DNA of 64,000 nt from Blastococcus saxobsidens DD2 (GCF_000284015.1 NC_016943.1:1715541-1779540), one strand, 5' to 3'. Counted from the stretch's first letter, positions 17,123 to 26,908 are shown. The notes: generated from the letters alone by a model not told the origin. Made by a program: numbers and translations.

Positions 17123-18657
17123 GGAAGGAGGACACCGCGTCGCCGCGGCTGGAAGTGCCTGCCGCCCCCGACCTGCCGCGGCCTGCCCGCGAGCGTCCGC
17201 CGCTGCCGCCGCCAGAGCCGCTGGCTGCGGTGGCCGCGGTGGCCGCGCCGGTCGACGCCACACCAGCCGACACCAAGGAGCTCACCAGCACCGAGTACCG
17301 CGTCGTGGTGGAGTTGCGTGACCGGGTGTCGACCCGGTTGACGGTGGAGGACAGGAACTACGCCCCGGGCCCGCGGCGCGAGCTGACCCGGAAGTTGATC
17401 CGCGACGAGTACGACCAGTGGCTGTTGCACGAGGCCAATCGCGGCCGTCCGGCGCCGGAAGTGACCACCGAGGACAGGATCTTCGCGGCCGTGCTGGCCG
17501 AGCTGGACGGGCTGGGCCGACTGGCTCCCCTGATGGCCCGGGACGACGTGGAGGACATCCACTTCGAGGGCTGCGAGCCGACGATGCTGCGGATGGCCAG
17601 CGGCCAACTCGTGCCCGGGCCGGCGATCGCCTCCAGCGACGAGGAGCTGGAGCAGCTGCTGCGGTCGATCGGTTCACGGTCGGACGACGGACAGACCAGC
17701 CGCGAGTTCTCCTCAGCCAGCCCCATCCTGAACGTGCGGCTTCAGGGCGTCACCGAGCTCGGCGCGCGGCTGCAGGCGGCTATGGACGTGCTGCCGCGCC
17801 CGGCCGGGGTGATCCGGGTGCACCGGTTCAGTGATCCGAGCCTCGAAGACCTGCACGAGATGAACATGGTCGACTCGCCGGTGCGAGCCTTCCTGCATGC
17901 GGCGATCCTCGCCGGCGCATCTCCGCTGGTCAGCGGAGCGCCGGGGGTCGGCAAGACCACGCTGCTGCGCGCGCTGGGCAACGCCATCCCGTGGAACAAC
18001 GTGGTCATCACCGTGGAGGACGAGCGGGAGCTGGGTCTGCACCTGCCTCGGTGGGATCCCGAGCGCCGGCAGCTGGTCAGGCGGCACGCGGTGTGCCGAC
18101 CGTTCGAGTCCCGGCTACCCAACGCCGAAGGCAGAGGCGGGTTCGACATGGGGGATGCGCTGCACCTGGCGCTGCGCGCGTCCCCGACCTGGGTGCTCGT
18201 GGGGGAGGTCCGCGGTGCCTACGTCACCTATCTGCTGGAGGCGGCGACCAGCGGCATCTCGTCGGTCATGTGCACGATCCACTCACCGTCGGCCGACGGC
18301 GTATTCGACAAGGTGCTGATCAACGCGCTGAAGGCGCATCCGGCCCCGTCCCCGGAGCTGGTGCTGCGCTCGCTGGCCGCCCTGAACCTGGTCGTGCACG
18401 TGCATCGCGACCGTGACTACGCCCGGTACGTCTCGGGCATCTACGAACTCGGCCCGATCGGCGACTCCGGTCGGCCGGACCTCAAGCCGATCTTCGCGCC
18501 GCGCGCCGAGGACGGGCGCGCCCAGGCCACGGGGCCGGGGATGCTCAGCGAGTCGCTGGCCGAGCGGCTGATTGCGGTCGGCTTCGATCTGAACTGGCTG
18601 CACCCGGGCGCCTCGGATTGGCACACCGGTCCTCACCGCCGCGAGCGTGCGTCGTGA
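17119..18657 (+). CDS. CpaF/TadA secretion ATPase of the Tad pilus
   Basis: A 512-residue type II/IV secretion ATPase. An N-terminal Pro-rich stretch and N domain precede the RecA-like core. Walker A is SGAPGVGKTTLLRAL (about residue 273). The Asp box is VVITVEDEREL, Walker B is TWVLVGEVRG, and the His box is SSVMCTIHSPSADG. It powers pilin polymerisation at the inner membrane, working with TadB and TadC encoded immediately downstream. It overlaps both neighbours by 4 bp. Confidence 0.95.
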   Translation: MRKEDTASPRLEVPAAPDLPRPARERPPLPPPEPLAAVAAVAAPVDATPADTKELTSTEYRVVVELRDRVSTRLTVEDRNYAPGPRRELTRKLIRDEYDQWLLHEANRGRPAPEVTTEDRIFAAVLAELDGLGRLAPLMARDDVEDIHFEGCEPTMLRMASGQLVPGPAIASSDEELEQLLRSIGSRSDDGQTSREFSSASPILNVRLQGVTELGARLQAAMDVLPRPAGVIRVHRFSDPSLEDLHEMNMVDSPVRAFLHAAILAGASPLVSGAPGVGKTTLLRALGNAIPWNNVVITVEDERELGLHLPRWDPERRQLVRRHAVCRPFESRLPNAEGRGGFDMGDALHLALRASPTWVLVGEVRGAYVTYLLEAATSGISSVMCTIHSPSADGVFDKVLINALKAHPAPSPELVLRSLAALNLVVHVHRDRDYARYVSGIYELGPIGDSGRPDLKPIFAPRAEDGRAQATGPGMLSESLAERLIAVGFDLNWLHPGASDWHTGPHRRERAS

Positions 18658-19520
18658 CGGCCGGTGGCCTGCTCCTGACCCTGGCCGGGTTGCTGCTCGC
18701 GGCCGGCCTGGTCGGCGTCGTCGGGGCGGTGCGCGGCGTCTCCTTCCTGCCGGAGCGCTCGCCGTCGGTGCGCTCGTCCTCGCGGCGGGGGGCCACTCCG
18801 CTGTTCCTCGGTGCGCTGGCCGCCGGCGTGCTCGTCCTGCTGGTCACTGGCTGGCCGGCCGCGGCGCTGGGCGCTGCCGGCGGTGTCGTGTTCATTCCGA
18901 AGGTGCTCGGCGGCGGCAAGGAAGCCAAGCGGCTGATCACTACGTCCGAGGCGCTGGCGGACTGGACGCGGCGGCTGGCCGACCTCATCAGCTCCGGCGC
19001 CGCCGGGTCGACGCGCGATGCGCTGCGTCGCTCCCTCAACTCGGTGCCGGAGCCGATCGCACCGGCGGTCATCAACCTGGTGACCAGGATGGGGCCGCAG
19101 GGCACCGAGACGGCGCTGCGCCAGTTCGCCCGCGAGATCGACGACTCGGCCGCCGAGAAGATCGCCATGGTGCTCATCCTGCGGGAGCGCAACGGCGGGC
19201 CGGGGCTCGCCGAAGTGCTAACCGCGCTGGCCGCCGACCTCGACGACCGCTCCCGCATGGTCCGTGAGGTGGAGGCCGAACGTGCCAAGCCGCGGTCGAA
19301 CATGCGCACCATCGTCGTGGTGACCCTGGTGCTGGTGATCGGGATGACGCTGTTCGCCCGGACATTCCTGTCGGGCTACTCGACACCGTTCGGGCAGATC
19401 GCCCTGCTGGCAGTGGTGGCGATCTTCGCGACGTCGCTGCGGTGGATGCGCCGGTTGTCCGACCCGGTCAAGCCCCCGCGGGTGCTCTTCGACCCGGACC
19501 CGGCTCCGGTGCACCGGTGA
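18654..19520 (+). CDS. TadB-like inner-membrane platform protein
   Basis: A GSPF-type protein of about 288 residues. It has N-terminal helices, a cytoplasmic helical domain (WTRRLADLISSGAAGSTRDA, then ILRERNGGPGLAEVLTALAAD) and two C-terminal membrane segments (TIVVVTLVLVIGMTLF, IALLAVVAIFATSL). GTG 18654 overlaps the cpaF stop. It forms the membrane platform with TadC. Confidence 0.9.
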   Translation: MTAGGLLLTLAGLLLAAGLVGVVGAVRGVSFLPERSPSVRSSSRRGATPLFLGALAAGVLVLLVTGWPAAALGAAGGVVFIPKVLGGGKEAKRLITTSEALADWTRRLADLISSGAAGSTRDALRRSLNSVPEPIAPAVINLVTRMGPQGTETALRQFAREIDDSAAEKIAMVLILRERNGGPGLAEVLTALAADLDDRSRMVREVEAERAKPRSNMRTIVVVTLVLVIGMTLFARTFLSGYSTPFGQIALLAVVAIFATSLRWMRRLSDPVKPPRVLFDPDPAPVHR

Positions 19521-20416
19521 CCGGGCTGCAGACGGCCACCCTCGCCGGGATGCTCATCGCGGGCGGCCTCGTCCTCGCGGTCCGTGCACTGCGTCCGGCG
19601 CCGCCGTCACTGGTGGCCGCACTGGAGCAGCTGGCGGCCGAGCCGACCGTGCGAACGGCGCCGGCGGTGACGACGTCCACCCGAGACCGGTGTGACTGGC
19701 TGCCGGTGCCGGTGGCGCGGGCGTTGGACGGGCATCTGGGCGTCTCGGACGCCGACTTGGCGATCATTGGCTGGACCCGCGCTCAGCTCGCGGCCCGCAA
19801 GCTGACCCTGGCGCTCGCCGGCTTGCTCACTCCGTCGCTGTTCGGTCTCGTTTTAGTGCTGCTCGACGTTCCGGTGCCCTTCGTCCTGCCGGCCGCGGTC
19901 GGGCTGGGGATCGCCGCCGTCGGATGGTTCCTGCCCTCGGCCGGGGCCCGTGAGGCGGCGGACAAGGCGCGGATGGAGTTCCGGAGCAACCTCGAGTCCT
20001 TCCTCACCCTGGTGGCCGGTGAACGCCGGGCGCGGGGCTCGGTGGAGCAGGCACTGGAGGAGGCCGCCGAGATCTCGGGCAGCATGCCGTTCATCCGCAT
20101 GCGCCGCGCCATCCGCCGCGCAGCCCTGTCCGGCCGCAAACCGTGGGGCGAGCTGCGCGACCTCGGCGAGGAGCTACAGGTAGCGGAGCTGCGCAACCTC
20201 GCCGACATCGCAGCAGTGGCCGCCGACGGCGCCTCTGTCTACAACACCCTGCTGGCCAGCGCCCGCACGCTTCGGCACGCCGAGCTGTCCGACGCCCGTA
20301 CCGAGGCCAACCAGGTCAGCGAGCGGATGTCACGCCCGCTGGCCCTGCTGGTCACCGGGCTCACCCTGTTCGTGCTCGTCCCCTTCATGCTCCGCATGTT
20401 CGGGATCTCGTCCTGA
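19517..20416 (+). CDS. TadC-like inner-membrane platform protein
   Basis: A 299-residue GSPF-domain protein. The domain reads FRSNLESFLTLVAGERRARG, then SVEQALEEAAEI and LGEELQVAELRNLADIAAVA. It has flanking membrane helices and a hydrophobic C-terminal segment (LLVTGLTLFVLVPFMLRMF). GTG 19517 overlaps tadB. It partners TadB and CpaF in Tad pilus assembly. Confidence 0.9.
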   Translation: MTGLQTATLAGMLIAGGLVLAVRALRPAPPSLVAALEQLAAEPTVRTAPAVTTSTRDRCDWLPVPVARALDGHLGVSDADLAIIGWTRAQLAARKLTLALAGLLTPSLFGLVLVLLDVPVPFVLPAAVGLGIAAVGWFLPSAGAREAADKARMEFRSNLESFLTLVAGERRARGSVEQALEEAAEISGSMPFIRMRRAIRRAALSGRKPWGELRDLGEELQVAELRNLADIAAVAADGASVYNTLLASARTLRHAELSDARTEANQVSERMSRPLALLVTGLTLFVLVPFMLRMFGISS

Positions 20417-20442
20417 CCGCACCGCCTACCGGGAGGTTTCCC

Positions 20443-20679
20443 ATGCTTCAGCCCACCATCCGCCGAGGTCCCCAGGCCGTCGTCGCGCAGTGCGTCACGG
20501 CCCTGTCCGTCATGGCCCTGTCGGTCCTGGCCTGGCTGCGCGCCGAACACGTGGCCGACGACAGAGGCTCGGACTCCTCGGAGAAGGCGTTCATGGTCAT
20601 CCTGGCCATCGCTCTCGGCGGCGCGGTCAGCGCAGCGGCCATCGCGTTCGTGGCCAGCAAGACGTCGCTGTTCCAGTAG
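20443..20679 (+). CDS. Flp-type major pilin candidate
   Basis: A 78-residue protein with a long leader and a hydrophobic helix (EKAFMVILAIALGGAVSAAA) preceded by DDRGSDSS. The short length, single helix and place directly after tadC identify it as the Flp pilin, to be cut by the peptidase at 13128-13793. A good ribosome site (GGGAGG) lies 6 bp before ATG 20443. That is stronger than elsewhere in the operon, as expected for the most abundant product. The cleavage context is not the textbook G/xxxxEY; the Glu of SEKAF probably is E+5 or close to it. Confidence 0.8.
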   Translation: MLQPTIRRGPQAVVAQCVTALSVMALSVLAWLRAEHVADDRGSDSSEKAFMVILAIALGGAVSAAAIAFVASKTSLFQ

Positions 20680-20695
20680 AACCGGCAGCGGTTAC

Positions 20696-21166
20696 ATGCT
20701 CGAGGCGCGTACTCCGAACCGTGCGGCATACTCGCCGCGCGGTCCGGTCGCGCGCCCAGGATCCCGCCGAGACCGCGGCCGCGGAAGCGAGCGGGGCTCA
20801 TCCAGCGTCGAGTTCGCGATCCTGTTCCCCATCATCGTCGCGCTGCTGTTGGCCGGCCCGCAGCTCGCGCTGTGGTACTTCGCCCGGGAAGCGGCCGACG
20901 CCGCGGCGCACGTCGGAGCCCGCGCCGCCAGCGTCCACGGGGCGGCCGGGGGAGCGGGGCAGGCGGCGGCGGACACGTACCTGGCCAGACTCGGGACCGG
21001 CGCCATCACCGGCTACTCGGTGACCGAGTCCGACACCGCGACCACGGTTTCGGTGCACGTCACCGCCAGCGTGCCCAACGTGATCCCGTTGCCCGGGTTC
21101 GTCCCGACCGTCGATGTCACCGTGGTGCGCGGCAAGGAACGCTTCACCACCCCGGACTCGCCATGA
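20696..21166 (+). CDS. TadE-like pseudopilin
   Basis: After an Arg-rich leader, ERGSSSVEFAILFPIIVALL is the typical TadE processing site and helix. About 100 extracytoplasmic residues follow (REAADAAAHVGARAAS, then VPNVIPLPGFVPTVDVTVVR). Minor pilins of this type prime or tip the Flp pilus. It overlaps the next gene by ATGA. Confidence 0.88.
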   Translation: MLEARTPNRAAYSPRGPVARPGSRRDRGRGSERGSSSVEFAILFPIIVALLLAGPQLALWYFAREAADAAAHVGARAASVHGAAGGAGQAAADTYLARLGTGAITGYSVTESDTATTVSVHVTASVPNVIPLPGFVPTVDVTVVRGKERFTTPDSP

Positions 21167-21627
21167 GCCGCGACCTGCAGCCGGCTCCGGACGGCCGCCG
21201 ACGGCGGTGGCGGGACGACCGAGGCTCGGAGTCGGTGGAGCTGGCGATCCTGCTGCCGGTCGGACTCCTCCTGGTGGCCATGCTGGTGGTCGGCGCCCGG
21301 ATCGCGTTGGCCGGCGACCGCATCAGCGGCGTCGCCGGGATCGCGGCGCGGGACGCCTCGCTGGCCCGATCTGCCGCCGCGGCTCAGCAGATCGCCACCG
21401 ACACCGCCACCACCGCGCTGACCAGTGAGGGCCTGCACTGCATCGACGTTCAGGTCAGCGTCGATACCTCCGGATTCAGCGCGCCGCCGGGCGCCTCGGC
21501 ATCGGTCACCGTCGCCGTGTCGTGCACCGTCGACCTGTCCGACATCGGCGTGGCCGGCCTGCCCGGCTCCCGGACGCTGCACGACAGCGCCACCAGCCCG
21601 CTCGACCCTGCCAGGGACTTGTCGTGA
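21163..21627 (+). CDS. TadE/TadF-like pseudopilin 2
   Basis: DDRGSESVELAILLPVGLLL is the processing site plus helix. The rest (ARIALAGDRISGVAGIAARD, two Cys in CIDVQ and AVSCTVDL) resembles TadE proteins. It is the second of three tandem minor pilins. Confidence 0.85.
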   Translation: MSRDLQPAPDGRRRRWRDDRGSESVELAILLPVGLLLVAMLVVGARIALAGDRISGVAGIAARDASLARSAAAAQQIATDTATTALTSEGLHCIDVQVSVDTSGFSAPPGASASVTVAVSCTVDLSDIGVAGLPGSRTLHDSATSPLDPARDLS

Positions 21628-22049
21628 CACCCCGCCCGCAAGCCAGCGCTCGACTCCGGGAGGACCGCGGGTCGGTGGCCGTGCTGTTCTGCTTCATCGT
21701 GCTCATCGTCGGCGTCCTGGTCACCGCACTCGTCGACGCCGGGACCGCGATACAGGCCGCCAACCGCGCCGACACGTACTCGGCCGAGGCGGCCCGCGCG
21801 GCCAGCATCGCCATCGGCCCCGTTCCCACCGGCGGCAGCACCGACGCGCAGTTGGCGGCGACCGCGGCCCGCTCCTACCTTGACCACGCCGGCGCGTCCG
21901 GCACGGTGACCGTCACCGGCCCGGGCATCGTCCAGGTCAGCGTGACCGTCACCGACTCGACACCCCTGCTCGGCATCCCGGTCAGCCAGACCCGCGTGCA
22001 CACCGCCCAGCTGCTGGTCGGGGTCACCTCCGGTGAGGGCCTGTCGTGA
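21624..22049 (+). CDS. TadE/Rv3654c-like pseudopilin 3
   Basis: EDRGSVAVLFCFIVLIVGVL is the processing site and helix, followed by AANRADTYSAEAARAASIAI. This matches the helicase/secretion-neighbourhood TadE-like family of actinobacteria. GTG 21624 and the stop overlap their neighbours (GTGA type). It is the third minor pilin of the set. Confidence 0.82.
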   Translation: MTPRPQASARLREDRGSVAVLFCFIVLIVGVLVTALVDAGTAIQAANRADTYSAEAARAASIAIGPVPTGGSTDAQLAATAARSYLDHAGASGTVTVTGPGIVQVSVTVTDSTPLLGIPVSQTRVHTAQLLVGVTSGEGLS

Positions 22050-25000
22050 CCGGCCACTCCGCCCGCCTGCTCAAGGCCGTGGGCGCCCTGGTGGCGCTGC
22101 TCGCCGTCGTCGTCGGCGTACCGGTGCTGATGGCGGGGCTGCACCTGGTTCCGGACAGCCTGCCGTCGCTGGGCGAGGTCGGCGCCGTTCTGACGTCCCG
22201 CGACAACGGGCAGCTCGTCGGGCTCGTCCTCGCAACCGGGGTGTGGGTGTGCTGGGCGCTGTTCACCGCCGCGACAGTGGCGGAGATCGTGGCGTTCGCC
22301 CGCGTACGGCCGGTTCCGACCCTCCCCGGGCTGGGGATCTTCCAGCGGCCGGCCGCCGCCCTGGTCACCGCCGTCGCGGTCGGCTTCACCGTCGCTCCAC
22401 TGGCCGCCGGCGGCCCCACATCCACCGCAACGGCGCCACCGCTGCCGGTCGCGGCCACATCCACCGCCGTCCCGGCGTCGGCGCAGTACGCCAGCGCACC
22501 GGTCATAGCGCAGACACCGGTCGCGTACTCGATGCCGGACGAGCACGCGCCTCCGGTCGCGACCACGACGTACCAGGTGCAGCGCCGGGACACCCTGTGG
22601 GCGCTGGCCGAGCGGCATCTCGGGGACCCGCTGCGGTATCCGGAGATCGCCAGGCTCAACCCGACCGCGGTGGGTCCGGACAACGAGATCTTCCCGGGCT
22701 CGGTGCTGGTCCTGCCGCCCGACGCGGTCGGCCTGCCGCCGATGGGCCCAGCCCCGACCACCGCGAGAGTCGTCGAGGACGTCACGGTGGAACCCGGTGA
22801 CACCCTGTGGGACCTCACGGAGGAGATCACCGGCAGCGGGCACAACTGGCGCCAAGCCTGGGAGCTCAACCGGGGACGCAGCCAACCCGGAGGTGCCACC
22901 TTCACCGACCCGTCGCTGATCCGACCGGGCTGGACGCTGAGCATCCCCGACCCGACCAGTCCCGCGACGCCCGCGCCCAGCGCACCGGCGCCTCCTGCAG
23001 CCGAGCCGGCACCGCCCACGACCGAACCGGCACCGCCATCAGCGCCAGCCCCGAGCAGCACCCCTCCAGCTGACCCGACCGCGCCAGGCAGCAATGCGCC
23101 GCCTCCCGCCACGCCCGGTCCGGCCACCAGCGCCCCGACCTCGTCTCCCACGGCTGCACCGAACAGCGTCGAGCCGTCGCTGGCGAGGCCTGACGAGACG
23201 TCGACGGGTAGCACCTCGGAGCTGCCGATGGTCGCTTTCGCCGCCGGCGGTGGGCTGCTGCTGGCCGGGGCCTCGCTGACCGCGCTGCTGCGCTACCGCC
23301 GCAGGCAGTTCCGGCAGCGACGTCCCGGGCGCATGATCGGCAGCGCACCACCAGAGCTGCTGCGCGTCGAACGAGCACTGCAGGAGGCCGGCAGCGTCGG
23401 CAGTGCCGACGTCACCTGGCTGGACCAGGCGTTGCGGGCGCTGGTGCAGGATCTGGCGAGGGTCGACGCCGCTCGCCTGCCCGACGTGGTGGCGGCCTGC
23501 ATGACCGACGACGTCCTGACTCTGGTACTCACCGAGCCGGCCTCGGGAGCCCCGGAGCCGTGGACGGTGGATCCGGCCGGCACCCGCTGGTCGATCCGGC
23601 GCGATGATCCACTGACCTACGACGAGCAGCGGCGGGCGTACTTCTTTGCACCGTTCCCCATGCTCGCGTCGGTGGGCTACACGGCCGAGGGCGAGCACTG
23701 GCTGCTCGACCTGGAACGGGTCGCGACCCTGTCCCTGTCCGGGGACGCCGAACGCTGCCTGAACCTGGCCCGGTTCCTCGCTGCCGAGCTCGCGCACAAC
23801 ACGTGGTCGGAGATGCTGCAGGTGACCCTGGTCGGCTTCGGCAAGGAATTGGCCCAGATCAATCCCGACCGGCTGACCCACACCGACGACGTCGAGAAGG
23901 CGATCGCGGCGCTCGACGGCCACCTGGAATCGGTCACCGAGGCCATGCGAATGGCCGACGTCGATGTGCTGTCGGGCCGGATGCGCGACGTGGCCGGCGA
24001 CGCGTGGGCGCCGCACGTGCTGCTCATCGCTCCGGAAGTTGCCAAGGACAGCGCCGGGCTGGAACGGCTGATGACCGCCATGAAGCAGCAGCGGGCTCGC
24101 GGCGCGGTCGCGTTGGTGCTCATCGACGACCCGGACCACGCGGAGGCCGCCCGATGGCAGCTGACGGTCGACGAGGCCGGCATGCTCAGCGTCCCCGCCC
24201 TGGGAGTCGAGCTGATCGCGCAGCAGATCCCGGCCGACGAGGCGGCGCAGCTGGCCCAGGTCCTCGCGCTGGCTACCGTCACCGACGACCGCCCGGTCCC
24301 ACCCTCTCGCGGAGATGAGTCCTGGGACGAGCACGCCGACGCTTGCGGCGGCCTTCGAGTTGACCCGTCCCGCGCCGGCCGGCGGCAGCCGCCTGCGCCG
24401 GCCGAGGCGGACGCCGTGCCGGCGGTCCACCAGGCAGGCACCGCGGCCTGGATGACCAACTCGGTGCTACCGCTGTCCGCGCAGACCTATCTGGACCGGG
24501 CCGCGACCACCGAACAGGACCTGCAGGCGCTGGCTCCGGTCACCGACGGACACACTCGCGACCAGGTCGAGTTCGCCGACCCTGCCCTGGACGCCGACCT
24601 CGCCGACTGGGCTGACCCGTCCTGCCCGCGGCCGAAGTTGACCCTGCTCGGCCCGGTCGAAGTGCGGGCGCAGGGCACCCTGCCCGAGCGCAACCCGCGG
24701 CGGCAGTTCTACACCGAAATCGTCGCCTACCTCGCCACCCGGCCCGGGGGCGTGACCAGCGAGCGCTACGCCACCGCCATCTGGCCCAACGAGCCCGACG
24801 TCGTCGGCAAGACCAAGGTGCGGCAGTCGATCTCGATCGTGCGCGCCTGGTTGGGCACCAACCCGGCGACCGGCGCGGACTACCTCCCGTCCGGGGTCAC
24901 CGCCGGCGGGGTCGGCCGCTACCGCATCGACGACGTCCTCATCGACGCCGAGCTGTTCCGCCGACTGCGAGTCCGCGGGCTGGCCCGCGGTGTCGACGGC

Positions 25001-25417
25001 ATCGCCGACCTGCGCGCCGCTCTTGACCTGGTCACCGGGCGGCCATTCGACCTGCCCGCATCGCGGCAGGGCGCGCCCGGCGGATACAGCTGGCTGGTGG
25101 AGGAGAACTCCCGACTGGACCACGAGTACGCCGCCATGATCGTCGACGTGGCGCACACCGTCGCGACGCACCACCTCGCCGCCGGCGAGCCCGAGCTCGC
25201 TGCGGCCGCCGCTCATGTGGCGTTGAAAGCCGGCAGCTACGAGGACGTGCCGCTGCTCGACCTGGTCGCCGCCTGCGACGCGCAGGACAACCGGGCGGAG
25301 GCCGACGCCTACGTCGCCCGCATTCTGGCCAACCACGACGCCGAGGTGGAGGAAGACCTACCACCCAGAACCGCCGAGATCCTCTTCCGCCGACAGTGGA
25401 TTAACAGGGCCGGCTGA
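22046..25417 (+). CDS. Membrane LysM-BTAD (SARP/AfsR-like) regulator ending the Tad operon
   Basis: An 1123-residue multidomain protein. Two to three membrane helices occupy residues 1-130. Two LysM modules follow (YQVQRRDTLWALAERHLGD; VTVEPGDTLWDLTEEITG), then a long Pro/Ala/Ser linker and another helix (LPMVAFAAGGGLLLAGASLT). A cytoplasmic alpha/beta domain comes next. The C-terminus is a winged-helix-plus-BTAD region (PKLTLLGPVEVRAQGTLPE, then TGRPFDLPASRQGAPGGYSW). LysM binds peptidoglycan and BTAD occurs in SARP transcription activators, so the layout suggests wall sensing coupled to gene control or scaffolding. The DNA-binding half is not clearly complete. It overlaps the last pseudopilin by GTGA. 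Confidence 0.85.
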   Translation: MTGHSARLLKAVGALVALLAVVVGVPVLMAGLHLVPDSLPSLGEVGAVLTSRDNGQLVGLVLATGVWVCWALFTAATVAEIVAFARVRPVPTLPGLGIFQRPAAALVTAVAVGFTVAPLAAGGPTSTATAPPLPVAATSTAVPASAQYASAPVIAQTPVAYSMPDEHAPPVATTTYQVQRRDTLWALAERHLGDPLRYPEIARLNPTAVGPDNEIFPGSVLVLPPDAVGLPPMGPAPTTARVVEDVTVEPGDTLWDLTEEITGSGHNWRQAWELNRGRSQPGGATFTDPSLIRPGWTLSIPDPTSPATPAPSAPAPPAAEPAPPTTEPAPPSAPAPSSTPPADPTAPGSNAPPPATPGPATSAPTSSPTAAPNSVEPSLARPDETSTGSTSELPMVAFAAGGGLLLAGASLTALLRYRRRQFRQRRPGRMIGSAPPELLRVERALQEAGSVGSADVTWLDQALRALVQDLARVDAARLPDVVAACMTDDVLTLVLTEPASGAPEPWTVDPAGTRWSIRRDDPLTYDEQRRAYFFAPFPMLASVGYTAEGEHWLLDLERVATLSLSGDAERCLNLARFLAAELAHNTWSEMLQVTLVGFGKELAQINPDRLTHTDDVEKAIAALDGHLESVTEAMRMADVDVLSGRMRDVAGDAWAPHVLLIAPEVAKDSAGLERLMTAMKQQRARGAVALVLIDDPDHAEAARWQLTVDEAGMLSVPALGVELIAQQIPADEAAQLAQVLALATVTDDRPVPPSRGDESWDEHADACGGLRVDPSRAGRRQPPAPAEADAVPAVHQAGTAAWMTNSVLPLSAQTYLDRAATTEQDLQALAPVTDGHTRDQVEFADPALDADLADWADPSCPRPKLTLLGPVEVRAQGTLPERNPRRQFYTEIVAYLATRPGGVTSERYATAIWPNEPDVVGKTKVRQSISIVRAWLGTNPATGADYLPSGVTAGGVGRYRIDDVLIDAELFRRLRVRGLARGVDGIADLRAALDLVTGRPFDLPASRQGAPGGYSWLVEENSRLDHEYAAMIVDVAHTVATHHLAAGEPELAAAAAHVALKAGSYEDVPLLDLVAACDAQDNRAEADAYVARILANHDAEVEEDLPPRTAEILFRRQWINRAG

Positions 25418-25831
25418 CCAACGACGGAGGCGGTCGGAGGTACGGACCGCTACGGAAGGACCGACGAACCTGCAACGGCTTCCAGTAGCCGTCCGAACGG
25501 CGGTAGGACGATCAGTCCGCCCTGCCCGCCGGGGACGGCCCGAGCCGGCCCAGCGCGGCAGTGCCAGTTGCAGTGTCGCCACCCGTGGCTTCAGACGAGT
25601 GCCCCGCATAGCCTCTCCATCACCGGGCAATCTCTCGGGCGGTTCTTACGGGACACCGAGTCCGATGCATCCGATCTGATCTGCGGCGTTCCCGGTAAGG
25701 GTTGGCCCTACGGGAGACGACGGGGCATGCACTGTGAGTGCACGCTTCGCAGCGTGCGACACGTGGGCTTTACGCCGAAAGTGGCGCCCTGCCACCAGCG
25801 GCCAACCAAGGTAGAACTGCCGGCGTACAGC
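25418..25831. other. Spacer between convergent operons, no gene seen
   Basis: It lies between the Tad operon end and the converging antitoxin gene. The only structure noted is GCGGTC/GACCGC arms at 25430-25450. A plus-strand open frame across 25568-25942 has no coding texture. Average GC appears lower from here to about 32 kb. Confidence 0.5.
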
Positions 25832-26908
25832 TCACCAAGTCTCGAGGACTCCGGTTACGGTCGGGGCGTTGCGCGCGAGGGTCGTGCGCCAGTCCAGCAC
25901 TTGACTCTGCTGGAGTTGGCCGACGATCACGATTGGCGCTAGGCGGCGCTCGCTCGCCACGCTATCGACCCATCCCGCGCCGATACGCGCCGGCGGTGTC
26001 GGGAGCGGCCTAGGCAAAAGCCAGGCGCCCGCTCGCCTGTCGGCCTCGTTCTCCGTGTCGTCCGTTTCGTCCTGGTCATCCAGCGTCTCCACTAACACCT
26101 CGGACGAGACATGGCCGAGAATGACGTGGGCCACCTCGTGCAATAGCGTCCACAAGACTTTGTCCAAGCGTTTACCTCGCCCTGAGAGCGCAATGGTTGG
26201 GGTCTTGCCGAGCATGAACGCGCAGCCGTCAATCTTTGCCCCCGGTAGTGCCTCGACGTAGACGAGGACGAGGCCAGCGTCCGCGAATCTTTCGGGCAGG
26301 CCACGGAAGCCGGCTGGGCTACTGAGCAGTGTGGGCAGTTGCGCCGCCAGTCTCTCTAACTTGGACTTCGAAAACGGCTTCACGCCCGTGCGTTTGCGGG
26401 CCGCGCGCCTAACACATGCCACCCAGGCGACTTGTACAGACGAGACGGGCTCGTCGTGGTTGCTCCGTCGGGCGGCGATGTGAAAGGCGGGGTCGTCGTC
26501 GATGCTGTCCAGCTCTAAGAGTTCGGCTACCTCTTCTTCGAGCTCGTCTAGATCTTTTCCAACTAATACACCACGCTTGCGCAACGTTGCGACCGGCACC
26601 AATCGGTTAAGGCGCGCGCGGCGTCGCACTTCTGACAACTCCTGCTGAGTCCTGGTGCTCTTTGCCTGCTCACTCAGCAAGTATTCATCCTGAAAGCTGA
26701 GCCAGAACTCGGGCGTCTGACCCAGGGCTGCACCGATCTGTGCCGCCGACTCACGAGTCACTTCCTTCTTGCCGTTTACGATCTCGGAGACGAATTGCAC
26801 CGGTCGTCCGAGCACGGCGGCGAATTCCGCCTGGGTCCACCCGTGCGCTTCGATCTCCTCGGCGAGGAATCTGCCGACTGGCACCGGGTCGGGCACGCGA
26901 TCGCTCAT
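25832..26908 (-). CDS. HigA-type antitoxin: XRE helix-turn-helix fused to ImmA/IrrE metallopeptidase
   Basis: A 358-residue protein. An XRE domain lies at about residues 12-75 (WTQAEFAAVLGRPVQFVSEI VNGKKEVTRESA). A helical linker follows, then an ImmA/IrrE-like zinc peptidase with LLHEVAHVILGH (HExxH). Fusions of this type act as antitoxins or sensors beside HigB-like toxins. The upstream toxin gene overlaps by 4 bp (ATGA), giving toxin-antitoxin order as in higBA. A 19-bp palindrome upstream of the pair is a likely operator. Confidence 0.85.
   Translation of the reverse strand: MSDRVPDPVPVGRFLAEEIEAHGWTQAEFAAVLGRPVQFVSEIVNGKKEVTRESAAQIGAALGQTPEFWLSFQDEYLLSEQAKSTRTQQELSEVRRRARLNRLVPVATLRKRGVLVGKDLDELEEEVAELLELDSIDDDPAFHIAARRSNHDEPVSSVQVAWVACVRRAARKRTGVKPFSKSKLERLAAQLPTLLSSPAGFRGLPERFADAGLVLVYVEALPGAKIDGCAFMLGKTPTIALSGRGKRLDKVLWTLLHEVAHVILGHVSSEVLVETLDDQDETDDTENEADRRAGAWLLPRPLPTPPARIGAGWVDSVASERRLAPIVIVGQLQQSQVLDWRTTLARNAPTVTGVLETW

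Noticed and set aside
25568-25942. Plus-strand ORF overlapping the antitoxin 3' end
   Set aside because: No ribosome site, no motif, and texture unlike coding sequence.
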